Shown: one piece after another, positions 45,146-53,557 of the stretch
Position numbering within the stretch: the first letter of the stretch is position 1
Layout: every line of letters starts with the position of its first letter
NCBI RefSeq assembly: GCF_001550155.1
Contig: NZ_LRUF01000025.1
Location: 112,355-176,354, forward strand
DNA: 64,000 nt
Source: Pseudoalteromonas arabiensis
GTDB taxonomy: Bacteria; Pseudomonadota; Gammaproteobacteria; Enterobacterales; Alteromonadaceae
Direction: 5' to 3'
The notes under the pieces: generated by a model
The model's database searches: none
Seen by the model: the letters and a program-made list of their open reading frames with translations, nothing else
Told to the model about the DNA's origin: nothing
Position numbers and translations under genes: made by a program

Positions 45146-46687
45146 TTAAATAGGTTGAATGCCAAATTGCTGAATATGATTTAACAGCTCGCGGTTCGTT
45201 GGTAGTTGTTGTAATCCGCGTTTGGCTTGTTGTTGGTTAGCACTAAAGTGTTCAACAATCGCTGAAGGCATTGTTAGAGCTGGAAATTGCGGTAGTTGTT
45301 TCATGCCATAAAGTACATACTGGTAACTAGCCGCAGAGAAAACTTCTTGAGCGCGGTCAAAGTCGTTTAGCCATGGACTTTGATATTGCCACAGTGCTAA
45401 ATTTTCTTGTAACTGCTCTGGGATTGAGTTTGCTTCTTTATGGGCTTGCCAATAGGGGCTAGTGCGTTTTGACAACACGTAATGCAGCTTTAAAAATTCA
45501 ATAATACGCTGCCAGCGATAATGGCACTGCTCATCAAAACGCTTGGCTAGTGTCGGCATTGCAGCACGATGTGTTGGGAAATTAGCAAGTAAGTTATTCA
45601 GGCCAAGCTCCACCATGACTAACGCTGAGGCTTCAAGTGGCTCAATAAAGCCTGCAGACATACCAATAGCTAAACAGTTTTTATACCAAAAACGGCGTCT
45701 AAAGCCCGGGGTAAAGCTGATTTCACGAAAGGTTAGTTCACTTTGGTTTGTATCGGGTTGGGATTTTGCAATGTATTGGCTAAGCGCTTGTTTAGCATCT
45801 TCACTGCTGGCAAAGCGGCTTGAGTATACCATACCCAGACCATGGCGGCTTTGTAAGCCGATATCCCAAATCCAACCAGCATCTTGCGCAGTGGCTTTGG
45901 TATAAGACAGGATCTCTTGCTGCGGGTTTAAATAAGGCACCTGTACGGCCACAGCACGATCGTTAAATAGTACATCTTGTTGCTCGATTAGTTCGATACC
46001 GTAATGTTGATGTAACAGCTTTGCGTGGGTGCCTGAGCAATCAATAAATAAATCACCCGTAATAGCGCCATGATCGCGGGTTTGCAATGAACTAATATAG
46101 CCATCTTCATCACTATTAATGCGTTCAACATGACTGACAATATGCTCAACGTTTAGTTTTGTTGTGCAGTGCTGTTGTAGCAGCATGGCAAACTTACCGG
46201 CATCTAAATGATAGCCATAGTTTGCTTCACCTTGATAGGCGCTATGTAAGTGGTTTTTCGGTGCTTTATGGTGATCGCACAAGTAGGTTTGGCTTGCCAC
46301 TGCGTGGCTGAAACTCACCGCATCTTTGTTAGCAAACCAGTAAGGTGCAATATTTAATTGCTGATACGCAACAGGTAAGCTGAACGGGTGGTAATAATGT
46401 GTGTTACCTTCATCTTCGCACCAGCCATCAAAGCGTGAACCTTGTTTAAAAGACGCATCACAGCGTTGAATAAATTCACTTTCGCTAATGCCGATGGTTT
46501 TTAAGGTTTGTCGCATAGTCGGCCAAGTACCTTCACCGACACCAATGGTGGCAATATCTGGCGACTCAATCAGGGTGATCTGTGCGTTGTGAGTTAAATG
46601 GGGTTGGGCAGCAATTAACCCTGCAGATAACCAACCTGCAGTACCACCACCTAAAATGACGACTTTTTTTACTTCTTTGTGTTGCAT
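45146..46687 (-). CDS. Flavin-dependent tryptophan halogenase-like protein
   Basis: The 513-residue protein has the FAD-binding GGGTAGWLSAGLIA, the GVGEGTWPTM segment and the lysine equivalent to the catalytic one of PrnA (Lys81 in ASFKQGSRF). The WxWxIP motif reads WIWDIG (272-277), with Pro replaced by Gly. Halogenation has been inferred for such receptor-linked proteins rather than shown, so activity is open. The ATG at 46687 is preferred to TTG at 46693. It follows the TonB receptor after a terminator. Confidence 0.82.
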   Translation of the reverse strand: MQHKEVKKVVILGGGTAGWLSAGLIAAQPHLTHNAQITLIESPDIATIGVGEGTWPTMRQTLKTIGISESEFIQRCDASFKQGSRFDGWCEDEGNTHYYHPFSLPVAYQQLNIAPYWFANKDAVSFSHAVASQTYLCDHHKAPKNHLHSAYQGEANYGYHLDAGKFAMLLQQHCTTKLNVEHIVSHVERINSDEDGYISSLQTRDHGAITGDLFIDCSGTHAKLLHQHYGIELIEQQDVLFNDRAVAVQVPYLNPQQEILSYTKATAQDAGWIWDIGLQSRHGLGMVYSSRFASSEDAKQALSQYIAKSQPDTNQSELTFREISFTPGFRRRFWYKNCLAIGMSAGFIEPLEASALVMVELGLNNLLANFPTHRAAMPTLAKRFDEQCHYRWQRIIEFLKLHYVLSKRTSPYWQAHKEANSIPEQLQENLALWQYQSPWLNDFDRAQEVFSAASYQYVLYGMKQLPQFPALTMPSAIVEHFSANQQQAKRGLQQLPTNRELLNHIQQFGIQPI

Positions 46688-46734
46688 ATTCAAGGCTACC
46701 TCAAATGCTATATAGACAAACTAGCATAATTGTG

Positions 46735-46766
46735 AAAAAAAAAGCCGCTGTTGAGCGGCTTTTTTG
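46735..46766 (-). terminator. Intrinsic terminator between TonB receptor and halogenase-like gene
   Basis: AGCCGCT (46743-46749) pairs with AGCGGCT (46754-46760) around GTTG, with an eight-base T tract on the minus strand. It would reduce transcription of the three downstream genes relative to the receptor. Confidence 0.85.
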
Positions 46767-46777
46767 ACAACAAAATG

Positions 46778-49723
46778 CTAGAACGAGTAGCGGAAGCCGA
46801 TGTTGTAGCGCGCACCGTATTGGTTTGCACGTAACAGCTGCTCAGAGTAACGAACGTAGGTACGCTGCGTTTCATCTGTTAGGTTTAGACCTTCAACAAA
46901 CACCGTTAGGTTCTCGTTTACTGCATAGTTCACGTTGATATCCCACTGGCCGTAAGACTCAGTGAAGATTGGTGAAGCATGTTGGTCAAAGCCTGTTAAG
47001 AATTCATCACGCCAGTTATAAGAAACACGAGCTGATAAACCGTCTAAATCATAAATAGCAGAGAAGTTAGCTGAATCACTTAAGCCAGGCAGAGCAAATT
47101 GATAGCCGATCGCATCTCGGTCTGCTTCAACATCACCGAATACGAAAGTCGCGTTGGCGGCAATACCAAAGCCCGAATCACCAAACATATGTTGTGCTGC
47201 CAGCTCCCAACCCCAAAGGTTACCTGTTTCCACATTGGTGTCGCGAGACACATCAAAGATTGTTAGTGGATCAGTGCCAATGCCTGTAATACCTGTTCCT
47301 TGCTCAGTTCCTTGATTTTCATTGATTTTATCGTGAATAGCTTGGTCAGAAGGTGTTACTCCTTCTGCAGCTAAGTCTTCACGCGCTTGATCAGCACGCT
47401 CGCCAAGGAATGGGTCACGAATATCTCCCATGGTCTCTTGGGTTGTAATGTTAACAATGAAATTCTCAACTTGTTTACGATAGTAACCTGCAGATAGGTA
47501 ACTGCCTTCGCCATAATAATATTCAAGTGATAAATCTATGTTGTCAGCGACGAATGGTTTCAAGTCAGGGTTACCCACAGCCACTTTACGTTGACCTACT
47601 TTTGGGTTACCTAAGAATGAGGTTGTTGAACGCAGTGAATCAACCGGAGGGCGAGCGAGTGTTCGGCTATACGAAAAGCGAGCCATTACATCTTCTGTCA
47701 CTTCAACATTAATATCTAAGTTTGGTAAAAATTCACTGGTGCTACCTTCACCACTTGCGAAAGCCTGCTCACCAAAGTTATATGACCACTCATTACCATT
47801 AACCCAGGTAATACCTGTTGCAGGTTTTTCTAGGCTTTGCGAACTAACATCTGTTTTTTCATAGCGTAAACCGACTGCCATGGTGACATACATATTGTTA
47901 AACTCAGTTTCAAAGTTTGCTTGAGTGTAGAATGATAGGGTCTTTTCGCTTACTCGATGATCATTATCAATCGGCCCAGCTTGCACCATACCATTTAATT
48001 CAGCAGGCCAGCTACATGCGCCAATGCCGCCATCTGGGTGGTCACAGTCAATGCTTTGGGCAATCGCGACTATCTCATCAAAGTCAGCATCGTAGTAGTA
48101 GTTTAATAGCTTATCGTTACCGCCGCCTGAGAAGCCGTCTAATAAACCTGAACTATCAACACGAGTAAACAGGTCATCATTGTACCAATCAGCTGAGTTT
48201 AACCACCAACCAGCAGCAAGTTGCTCTGAATAAGCTTGTGTGGTTCTAAAGTCAATTTTGGTATGTGAAACACCAAAATTGATACTTGTAAGGGCGCTAT
48301 TATTTTCGTTTAACCAAGTCCCTTTTAACTGGTACTGATCAAGATCATTTGTGTTCGTATCTTTATTAACCCCAGCAAATAGCGTTCCCATATCACTTGG
48401 CAGAAGCTCTGCTTGGCCATTGGTTAATGTCATATCAATTAGCGGTATTTCGCCTTGGCTAAAATCAGCCATTTTTTCATCGATATTAACAGTCGGGTTT
48501 TCACACCATGAACATGAGGTATTACCAATGATCATAAAGGCATCATGACCTAAACCAACCCCCGCGGTTTCTGCTGATGAGTTATGAGCATCAAACTCAA
48601 TATTTAAAGTATCGGTTACTTGCCAATCAATATTTAAACCAAGTGATTTATTTTCGTTGGTTGTTGCACCCCGGTTGAGGTTCGTTGAGTAATCTCCACC
48701 GAACTCGCTAACCTTAGTATACGTCCCATTTTCGTTAATCGTTGCAGAACTAACATTACCCCCGTTGTTAAACCATACACCAAAACTACGGCCGTCTTTT
48801 TCAAATTCTAGTTTTGAATAAGTGTAATCAAGGGTTGTCGTTACGCGATCACTCGGTGCGTATTGCAGTACAAGTTGGCCATTGGTACGTTTACGCGAGT
48901 TATCGGAGAAAGCGTAGCCCGCATTTTGCGGGTACCAAGTTGTACCGTCTGCACGTTGATTGTTGTCTGTTACACTTAAGTTTGGTGAAGTAGAGAGATC
49001 GACATTTGGGATCCAGTTATCAACCGCCATTGATTGCTCGCGGTTATCGCGTTCTTGTACTGAACCTGAGATTAAAATACCAAATTTGTCATCATTAAAC
49101 GTATTACTGTAAATGCCTGATAATTCTGGTGTTATATCATCACCAGTTTCATTTGATGTATCGTGAACGGCTTTTGCACCGATAGAAGCATGTAAACCAG
49201 GATTTGAAAGTGGCTTTGCAGTCGTGATATTAACCGTTGCGCCAATGCCGCCGCTTGGGATGTCGGCACGCGCTGTTTTATACACTTCAACACCGCTTAC
49301 ACTTTCTGTTGCGATGTCACCAAAATCGAATGAACGTCCGCCGGTTGTTGGCATTTGGCGATTGTTTAAGGTCACTAGATTAAACTCAGGACCAAAACCA
49401 CGCACGGTAATTTTGCTACCTTCACCGTTACTTCGGTCGATAGAGACACCGGTGATACGTTGCAGTGACTCGGCTAGGTTCGTGTCTGGGAACTTACCAA
49501 TGTCTTCTGAAGTGATTGCATCAACAACACCCGTAGATTGGCGTTTGATGTCCATTGATTTTACAAGGCTACCGCGAATCCCCGATACTTGTATAACTTC
49601 AATATCACTTGCTTTGTCGGATTGTTCTTCGGCGACAGCTGAGTGAGGAACTAGCGCGCTTAAACCCATTGCCACAGACAGGCTAATGGCAAGCTGCTTT
49701 CTCTTGAATTGTGTGTGGTTCAT
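46778..49723 (-). CDS. TonB-dependent receptor, probable beta-glucan oligosaccharide importer
   Basis: The 981-residue protein has a signal peptide ending near HSAVAEEQ, a TonB-box-like IEVIQVSG segment, a plug domain (SIDRSNGEGSKITVRGFGPE, NLVTLNNRQMPTTGG) and a long barrel ending GFRYSF. The plug opening is the form common in carbohydrate-associated receptors of Alteromonadales and Caulobacter. Two LacI-type operators precede it, linking it to the GH1/GH3/GH16 genes. GGAG lies 6 bases before the ATG. Confidence 0.9.
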   Translation of the reverse strand: MNHTQFKRKQLAISLSVAMGLSALVPHSAVAEEQSDKASDIEVIQVSGIRGSLVKSMDIKRQSTGVVDAITSEDIGKFPDTNLAESLQRITGVSIDRSNGEGSKITVRGFGPEFNLVTLNNRQMPTTGGRSFDFGDIATESVSGVEVYKTARADIPSGGIGATVNITTAKPLSNPGLHASIGAKAVHDTSNETGDDITPELSGIYSNTFNDDKFGILISGSVQERDNREQSMAVDNWIPNVDLSTSPNLSVTDNNQRADGTTWYPQNAGYAFSDNSRKRTNGQLVLQYAPSDRVTTTLDYTYSKLEFEKDGRSFGVWFNNGGNVSSATINENGTYTKVSEFGGDYSTNLNRGATTNENKSLGLNIDWQVTDTLNIEFDAHNSSAETAGVGLGHDAFMIIGNTSCSWCENPTVNIDEKMADFSQGEIPLIDMTLTNGQAELLPSDMGTLFAGVNKDTNTNDLDQYQLKGTWLNENNSALTSINFGVSHTKIDFRTTQAYSEQLAAGWWLNSADWYNDDLFTRVDSSGLLDGFSGGGNDKLLNYYYDADFDEIVAIAQSIDCDHPDGGIGACSWPAELNGMVQAGPIDNDHRVSEKTLSFYTQANFETEFNNMYVTMAVGLRYEKTDVSSQSLEKPATGITWVNGNEWSYNFGEQAFASGEGSTSEFLPNLDINVEVTEDVMARFSYSRTLARPPVDSLRSTTSFLGNPKVGQRKVAVGNPDLKPFVADNIDLSLEYYYGEGSYLSAGYYRKQVENFIVNITTQETMGDIRDPFLGERADQAREDLAAEGVTPSDQAIHDKINENQGTEQGTGITGIGTDPLTIFDVSRDTNVETGNLWGWELAAQHMFGDSGFGIAANATFVFGDVEADRDAIGYQFALPGLSDSANFSAIYDLDGLSARVSYNWRDEFLTGFDQHASPIFTESYGQWDINVNYAVNENLTVFVEGLNLTDETQRTYVRYSEQLLRANQYGARYNIGFRYSF

Positions 49724-49766
49724 GCAAATCTCCAGATTTGGTTTTATTTTTGTGTTTGTTGTCTAA

Positions 49767-49780
49767 TGTAAGCGCTTACA
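49767..49780. promoter_or_regulatory. LacI-type operator 3 (perfect palindrome)
   Basis: TGTAAGCGCTTACA is identical to operator 2. It lies 43 bases upstream of the TonB receptor start, with TTGCAA at 49786-49791, 5 bases beyond it. Confidence 0.85.
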
Positions 49781-49820
49781 TTTTGTTGCAAAAAAAATCG
49801 CCGAACCCGATTTTTATAAA

Positions 49821-49834
49821 TGTAACCGCTTACA
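49821..49834. promoter_or_regulatory. LacI-type operator 4
   Basis: TGTAACCGCTTACA differs by one base from operator 3 and lies 54 bases from it centre to centre, roughly five DNA turns, allowing looping by a tetramer or cooperative binding. Confidence 0.75.
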
Positions 49835-50019
49835 ATAAGTTATTAGAAAGTAAAACAATCGTCAATAAAAATAACTTTTATGAACGCAATTAATATGTAT
49901 GTTCATGTTATTATAGATATTATTTTAGCTATAATTTTATTGTTGTAGTATGAAATGTATCTATTTTTAGCAATAATTGAAAAGGTTGCTCACCGAAAAG
50001 CACAATCTAGGAGACCATC

Positions 50020-50631
50020 ATGCGAGCAGTTAAATTTGTAAATGAGTTAGTCACACCAAGTAAAGTGGTTTGTGTTGGCCGAAATTATGCCGCTCATATC
50101 GCAGAGCTTAATAATGAAACGCCAACGAGTATGGTGTTATTTATTAAACCCAATAGTGCTTTGTCAGATACGCTTCATGCTACTCATGGTGCTGAACAGT
50201 TACATTATGAAACGGAGTTGTGCTTTTTAGTTAAAGATAAACAGCTTGCAGGTGTAGGACTTGGGCTTGACCTAACAAAGCGCCGTTTACAATCCACTTT
50301 AAAAGGAAAGGGGCTACCTTGGGAGCGCGCCAAGGCATTTAATGGTGCCGCTCTTTTTAGTGACTTCGTACCATGTAATGATACCAAGCATTATCAGTTT
50401 AGTTTACTGATAGATGGTGAGCCTGCTCAGTATGGTGACACACAATTAATGCTCCATAATGCCGAGAAAATCTTATCTGAAATCAGTGAATTTCTGGATC
50501 TCGAAGACGGCGATATCATTATGACCGGCACCCCTGAAGGAGTTGGGGAGGTTGAATCTGGTTCAACTTTCCAAGTGGTGCTTATGGACGAACAGAGTGA
50601 GGTGTTGTCTCACCAGTGGCTGGCTGTTTGA
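50020..50631 (+). CDS. Fumarylacetoacetate hydrolase family protein
   Basis: The 203-residue protein matches the short FAH family: VVCVGRNYAAHIAELNNE, FIKPNSALSD, HYETELCFLV (metal ligand Glu-x-Glu) and GDIIMTGTPEGVG. These are Mg-dependent hydrolases, decarboxylases or oxaloacetate tautomerases; this short form is of the YcgM type. The precise substrate is not evident. AGGAG precedes the ATG. Its end overlaps a converging gene by 50 bases. Confidence 0.85.
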   Translation: MRAVKFVNELVTPSKVVCVGRNYAAHIAELNNETPTSMVLFIKPNSALSDTLHATHGAEQLHYETELCFLVKDKQLAGVGLGLDLTKRRLQSTLKGKGLPWERAKAFNGAALFSDFVPCNDTKHYQFSLLIDGEPAQYGDTQLMLHNAEKILSEISEFLDLEDGDIIMTGTPEGVGEVESGSTFQVVLMDEQSEVLSHQWLAV

Positions 50632-51508
50632 TTGGGTTTAATATCAAGCGCTCATATTGTGACGAAAAATCTGCAAAGTTTTGCTCTAACCATACTCGTT
50701 GACTCTGTTGGTAGCGCTCACTGGGTAATACTTTCGTTTTTAATGCATGATTGATTTCAGCGAGTACTTTTTCGGCGTAATTATTTGGAGCACTTGTTGA
50801 GCAACCAATCGCGCCAAGCATAATACTTTGCTTTGGATTACTAATGGTTAGCTTTTCTATATATTGTTGATTTTTTTGATTGTAGTAATCAGCAACAAAC
50901 GGATAATCAATTGTGTAATCAATATAACCATGCTGAAGTTGCGAAAGAATAGCGTAACTCGGATGACTACCTGTGCTACTAAGCGCTGCACTTTCATATA
51001 GCTTGGTATTTTTAGCTATTTTTTCAAATTTGCTCCCGAATTTACGAGCATCGTTTTGCCCAAACATAAATCTTGAGTCAGTCAGTAATGAAATTAAAGA
51101 TACGGGATTACCATGAATTTGAGTTATCTTTTTTGCTTGCTCATGAGTACTCAGTATTGTGAAAGGAGGGTAAACCGTGGTGGGGATTGAGTAAGTCGCA
51201 CGCTTAGTTTTTTGTTCCCGATGAATCATGCAAGAGTAACACGCCATATGACCTTCATCGAGGTACTTCCCAGCTCTTTTTTGCGGTAGTAATACTTTAC
51301 TGTGATTAATGTTAGGCAGTGCTTCGATGAGCATATCTGTAATTTCATTACACAGACCACCGTATTGGTTTTTGTCGTTTTTTTCTAGATAAAACGGCTT
51401 GCTGTCATTTTCCAGCCAAGTAATTGATAAGGTTTCAGAGGCGTGAGTCAACGGAGCTAAAAATAAGCTTAAAACAGTATAAATTTTTAACTTCATATGC
51501 TTACTCAT
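50582..51508 (-). CDS. Periplasmic solute-binding-like protein (TIGR02285-like)
   Basis: The product is up to 308 residues. A signal peptide MKLKIYTVLSLFLAPLTHA starts at the second methionine (51496), which may be the true start. The mature part resembles family 3 solute-binding proteins, with ITWLENDSKPFYLEK early and TYSIPTTVYPPFTIL later, and a cysteine pair in ACYSCMIHR. No permease genes are near, so transport is doubtful; sensing is possible. Its 3' end overlaps the FAH gene by 50 bases, an unusually long convergent overlap. Confidence 0.7.
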   Translation of the reverse strand: MSKHMKLKIYTVLSLFLAPLTHASETLSITWLENDSKPFYLEKNDKNQYGGLCNEITDMLIEALPNINHSKVLLPQKRAGKYLDEGHMACYSCMIHREQKTKRATYSIPTTVYPPFTILSTHEQAKKITQIHGNPVSLISLLTDSRFMFGQNDARKFGSKFEKIAKNTKLYESAALSSTGSHPSYAILSQLQHGYIDYTIDYPFVADYYNQKNQQYIEKLTISNPKQSIMLGAIGCSTSAPNNYAEKVLAEINHALKTKVLPSERYQQSQRVWLEQNFADFSSQYERLILNPIKQPATGETTPHSVRP

Positions 51509-51642
51509 TGAGTACCCGTTTTCAAAATTACTTATGTTAACTATACACTAAAGTATTGAAAATATAACGGGTTGTTAAGTAAATTACTGAATAAGTATTA
51601 ATTTTTAGGTGTTAATACTTATTCAGTCAGAAGCTTTAAATA

Positions 51643-52695
51643 TCAGAAAGGTTGCGGGTATTGTTTAAACACATTATTGATATCAGTGATAGCTTGTTCT
51701 GATAACTCAATTGAAAAAGCAGCTATATTGTCTTGTAGTTGACTCATCGAGGTTGCCCCAATAATCGTTGAACAGACCCCATCAACTTGATTACACCACG
51801 CAAGGGCAAGCTGTGCGGGTGTTACACTGTAGGTTTTTGCAATATCCACATAATTTGCAATCGCTTGCTGTGATTGCACTGTGTCTCTGAATAGTCCATT
51901 ACGTTGTACCAAGGTCCAACGACTTCCTTCTGGGCGATTACCATTTAAGTATTTACCGCTTAGCATACCGCCACCTAGTGGTGACCAAGGCAGGTAAGCA
52001 ACATCTTCGTGAATACATTGCTCTATTAAATAAGGCCAATCTTTGGCATGCAGTAGGCTAAACTCATTTTGAATAGAAACCATGCGCGGTAGATTATGCT
52101 GCTCACTTAAACGCAGGTATTGGCTGATGCCCCAAGGCGTGTCGTCTGATAAACCACAGTGTTTAATTTTACCGGCTTTTACACAGTCATTCAGACCTTC
52201 AAGAATATCGAGCATACCCGCTATATTTTGCTCGGTGTCGGCATCTGAAAAACGGACTATACCAGGCCATTGCTTGCCAAAATGTGGCGAAGTACGATTT
52301 GGCCAGTGAAGTTGGTATAAATCGATAACATCAGTTTGTAAGCGTTTCAATGACGCATCAACAGCGTCAATCACAGCTTGACGAGTAATGTCGCCGCCAT
52401 CACGCACCCAAGATAATCCATTGCCTGCAATCTTAGTTGCGATAACAAGGTTATCACGCTTGTTTTTGTTACGAGCTAGCCAATTACCAATAATTTCTTC
52501 TGTTTTTCCGTATGTGTCGAGTGAGGGGGGGACGGCATACATTTCTGCTGTATCGATAAAGTTAACCCCTTTATCTAGCGCGTAAGCAATTTGTTCGTCG
52601 GCATCAGCTTGGTTATTTTGCATGCCCCATGTCATGCTACCTAGGCAGACACGAGAAACATCAATACCACTTCGGCCAAGTGGACTATAAAGCAT
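51643..52695 (-). CDS. Aldo/keto reductase, Tas-like
   Basis: The 350-residue TIM-barrel protein follows E. coli Tas in LGSMTWGMQNNQADADEQI, NFIDTAEMYAVPP (catalytic Asp and Tyr), TDVIDLYQLHWPNR (His) and YLPWSPLGGGMLSGKYLNG. It would be an NADPH-dependent reductase of carbonyl compounds; the natural substrate is not known. AAGGA precedes the ATG. The thioesterase gene is 12 bases upstream, so the two are probably co-transcribed. Confidence 0.87.
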   Translation of the reverse strand: MLYSPLGRSGIDVSRVCLGSMTWGMQNNQADADEQIAYALDKGVNFIDTAEMYAVPPSLDTYGKTEEIIGNWLARNKNKRDNLVIATKIAGNGLSWVRDGGDITRQAVIDAVDASLKRLQTDVIDLYQLHWPNRTSPHFGKQWPGIVRFSDADTEQNIAGMLDILEGLNDCVKAGKIKHCGLSDDTPWGISQYLRLSEQHNLPRMVSIQNEFSLLHAKDWPYLIEQCIHEDVAYLPWSPLGGGMLSGKYLNGNRPEGSRWTLVQRNGLFRDTVQSQQAIANYVDIAKTYSVTPAQLALAWCNQVDGVCSTIIGATSMSQLQDNIAAFSIELSEQAITDINNVFKQYPQPF

Positions 52696-52707
52696 ATTAG
52701 TTCCTTG

Positions 52708-53136
52708 TTAATCGTGAGAATGGGCTTTGAGTGCAGTTAATAGCTCATCGCTTAACTGGGCTTTTTTACCCGTTTTAAAATTAAACATAACGACTTGTGA
52801 TGAGCCAATGGTGGTGACAGCGTCTTGGCTTTCACTAAATACAGTGTAATGCATCATAAAACGATCGTGTTCAATGTCACTAATCTTTACGCCAACATGA
52901 ACTGTATCAGGAAATGTCACTGGGCGTTTATAGCGGGCGTTGTTTTCGCTGATCACAGGGCCTACACCTGTTACTTGTAAATCTTTAAGAAAACCTAGTT
53001 GGGTAAAAAAGTCGATCCGAGCTGTTTCGAAATAACGAAAATAGACCACATTATTGACATGTTGCAGGGCATCCATTTCACCCCAAGCGACATTAATTTT
53101 TGTTCTGATAGGATGTTGTTCTATAAACGATTGCAT
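52708..53136 (-). CDS. Acyl-CoA thioesterase, hot-dog fold (YbgC/FcbC-like)
   Basis: The 142-residue protein has the thioesterase signature WGEMDALQHVNNVVYFRYFE with the catalytic Asp, as in 4-hydroxybenzoyl-CoA thioesterase-type enzymes, and a following long helix. It should hydrolyse an acyl-CoA thioester; chain preference is unknown. It lies just upstream of the tas-like gene on the same strand. Confidence 0.87.
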   Translation of the reverse strand: MQSFIEQHPIRTKINVAWGEMDALQHVNNVVYFRYFETARIDFFTQLGFLKDLQVTGVGPVISENNARYKRPVTFPDTVHVGVKISDIEHDRFMMHYTVFSESQDAVTTIGSSQVVMFNFKTGKKAQLSDELLTALKAHSHD

Positions 53137-53288
53137 AGTAAATCTTCATTAATTGGAGAAAACTTAGGTTAGCAATATGCTGCTTTTAGCTCAAGGAAAT
53201 TAGAAATTTCAGCAAATTGTGCTACTTTTAATAGTTCACGCTTACGTAAAGTGTGGCTCATATAGAAGACACAATAAAGGATTTTATT

Positions 53289-53495
53289 ATGCAGCAAACA
53301 ACAGTGAGGATAATAAAGTGGATAGCCTTGTTCATCGTACTAGCGCTTGCTTTACTCTGCTATAGTATGGGCACAATGTCAGGTTTTATCGCTATAATTG
53401 TGGTCGGTTTTTTACTTGAAGGCGCATTTTGGTTATTTGGCTATCGATTATTTAACCGTAAAAAAGCGTCTGAGCACTCAAGTCAAACCTCATAA
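53289..53495 (+). CDS. Small membrane protein, unrecognised
   Basis: I do not recognise this family. The 68-residue product from ATG 53289 (AAAGGA about 7 bases upstream) has two hydrophobic stretches (about 8-28 and 32-52) and a basic, polar tail, FNRKKASEHSSQTS. A GTG at 53253 would add 12 residues but lacks a ribosome site. It lies upstream of dinB without overlap and may be independent of the LexA-controlled promoter. Confidence 0.55.
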   Translation: MQQTTVRIIKWIALFIVLALALLCYSMGTMSGFIAIIVVGFLLEGAFWLFGYRLFNRKKASEHSSQTS

Positions 53496-53527
53496 CTTGC
53501 ACAATTAGGCAGATTACATAATAATGA

Positions 53528-53543
53528 CTGTATAAATAAACAG
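53528..53543 (+). promoter_or_regulatory. LexA (SOS) box upstream of dinB
   Basis: CTGTATAAATAAACAG fits CTG-N10-CAG and is close to the LexA consensus, with TATA-rich centre. It ends 14 bases before the dinB ATG, so repression by LexA is expected. Confidence 0.85.
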
Positions 53544-53557
53544 TTGTTATATGCCTG

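Noticed and set aside
45146..49723. A halogenated natural product gene cluster
   Set aside because: Only the halogenase-like gene is suggestive. There are no synthase, carrier or tailoring genes, and the neighbours belong to a sugar uptake operon.
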